Source: Alcaligenaceae bacterium
Lineage (GTDB): Bacteria > Pseudomonadota > Gammaproteobacteria > Burkholderiales > Burkholderiaceae
DNA: 5,604 bases
Assembly: GCA_947372575.1 (NCBI GenBank)
Contig: CANBUF010000151.1
Coordinates: forward strand, 1-5,604
Direction: 5' to 3'
Shown here: positions 5,037 to 5,604 of the stretch, one piece after another
Numbering within the stretch: position 1 is the first letter of the stretch
How the letters are laid out: every line of letters starts with the position of its first letter
Made by a program: the position numbers and the translations under genes
Notes under the pieces: model-generated
Told to the model about the DNA's origin: nothing
What the model saw: only the letters and a program-made list of their open reading frames with translations
Database searches by the model: none

Positions 5037-5604
5037 ATGAAAAATATCAAAGAGCTAATAGGCGCATGCCTGATGGCCGTGGTTTCCACGACCTGTGCCG
5101 CACAAACCTCACAAAACGCACAAACATATCCCAGTAAACCCATCCGCTGGATCGTGCCCTACACCCCTGGAGGCTATACCGACAATGTGACACGCATGGT
5201 CACGGCGCGTTTGCAAACCTTGCTGGGCCAAACCATTATTGTCGAGAATAAACCTGGTGCCAATTCAATCATTGGTGCGGATATGGTGGCAAAAGCTGCC
5301 CCAGATGGCTACACCATGCTGACCGTGATTACTGCGCATGCAGCGAATGCAACCCTGTACGATGGCCGCCTGCCATTTGATTTTTTTAAAAATCTGGCGC
5401 CGGTCTCGCTGGTTGCTGTCTCGCCACTCATCCTGACGGTCAGCAAAGACTTTCCCGCAAAAAATATGGCAGAACTCATTGCCTACGCCAAAGCGAATCC
5501 AGGCAAAGTCTCCTACGGCTCCTCTGGTGTGGGCTCCGCCGCGCACCTGACCTCTGAACTACTCAGCCATACGGCCGGCATTGAGATGGTGCATATCCCC
5601 TACA
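5037..5604 (+). CDS. Second Bug-type periplasmic substrate-binding protein, C-terminus cut by window end
   Basis: The frame is open from ATG 5037 to the window end, giving 189 complete codons of a receptor that is usually about 320 residues. The N-terminus MKNIKELIGACLMAVV is a Sec-type signal with likely cleavage near TTCAA (18-22). Cys20 lies in STTC, a poor lipobox. Family landmarks follow: YPSKPIRWIVPYTPGG (31-46), TDNVTR (48-53), IIVENKPGA (67-75), PDGYTML (89-95), YGSSGVGSAAHLTSE (160-174) and HIPY (186-189), ending at the same point as the HIPYKG motif in the neighbouring Bug. An ATG at 5073 would remove the charged start of the signal, so 5037 is preferred although its ribosome site is weak. 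GATAAT at 5010-5015 is a possible -10 box, without a good -35. The protein differs clearly from its divergent neighbour, so it is not a recent duplicate and probably has another ligand. Confidence 0.93.
   Translation, partial: MKNIKELIGACLMAVVSTTCAAQTSQNAQTYPSKPIRWIVPYTPGGYTDNVTRMVTARLQTLLGQTIIVENKPGANSIIGADMVAKAAPDGYTMLTVITAHAANATLYDGRLPFDFFKNLAPVSLVAVSPLILTVSKDFPAKNMAELIAYAKANPGKVSYGSSGVGSAAHLTSELLSHTAGIEMVHIPY

Noticed and set aside
5037..5130. Lipoprotein signal in the second Bug protein (Cys20)
   Set aside because: The residues before the cysteine (STT) do not match a lipobox; an ordinary Sec signal with cleavage after CAA fits better.

Overview
The window looks like an accessory catabolic and uptake locus from a betaproteobacterium, most likely Burkholderiales. 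Alcaligenaceae is a guess. The grounds are two Bug-type (tripartite tricarboxylate receptor family) periplasmic binding proteins side by side, a family greatly expanded in that order, together with moderate GC by eye and Shine-Dalgarno-led compact operons. It holds seven protein genes, two of them cut by the window edges. I see no RNA genes, mobile elements, CRISPR arrays or long non-coding stretches; every intergenic gap is under 300 bases.

Left block (1-1583, minus strand): a three-gene molybdenum hydroxylase operon in the order FAD subunit, [2Fe-2S] subunit, molybdopterin subunit, which is the coxMSL-type order. The genes are packed with 0 and 2 bases between them. Only the first 77 residues of the molybdopterin subunit are inside the window, so the active-site residues that would help identify the substrate are not visible.

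Middle block (1695-3931, plus strand): transcribed away from the hydroxylase across a short AT-rich control region. It has an alpha/beta hydrolase of the kynurenine formamidase (arylformamidase)-like type, then a 12-helix-type major facilitator transporter whose start is uncertain. The transporter gene runs 24 bases into the convergent gene that follows.

Right block (3908-5604): two divergent Bug receptor genes. The first (minus strand) has a twin-arginine-like signal peptide. The second (plus strand, cut at the window edge) has an ordinary Sec-type signal. No TctA/TctB-type membrane components are seen here.

Taken together, this is consistent with a pathway in which a small organic acid or heteroaromatic compound is captured or imported (Bug proteins, MFS carrier), hydroxylated by the molybdenum enzyme, and later hydrolysed at an amide or ester bond by the formamidase-like enzyme. 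The individual families are well supported by motifs. The shared pathway and its substrate are inference from gene neighbourhood only.
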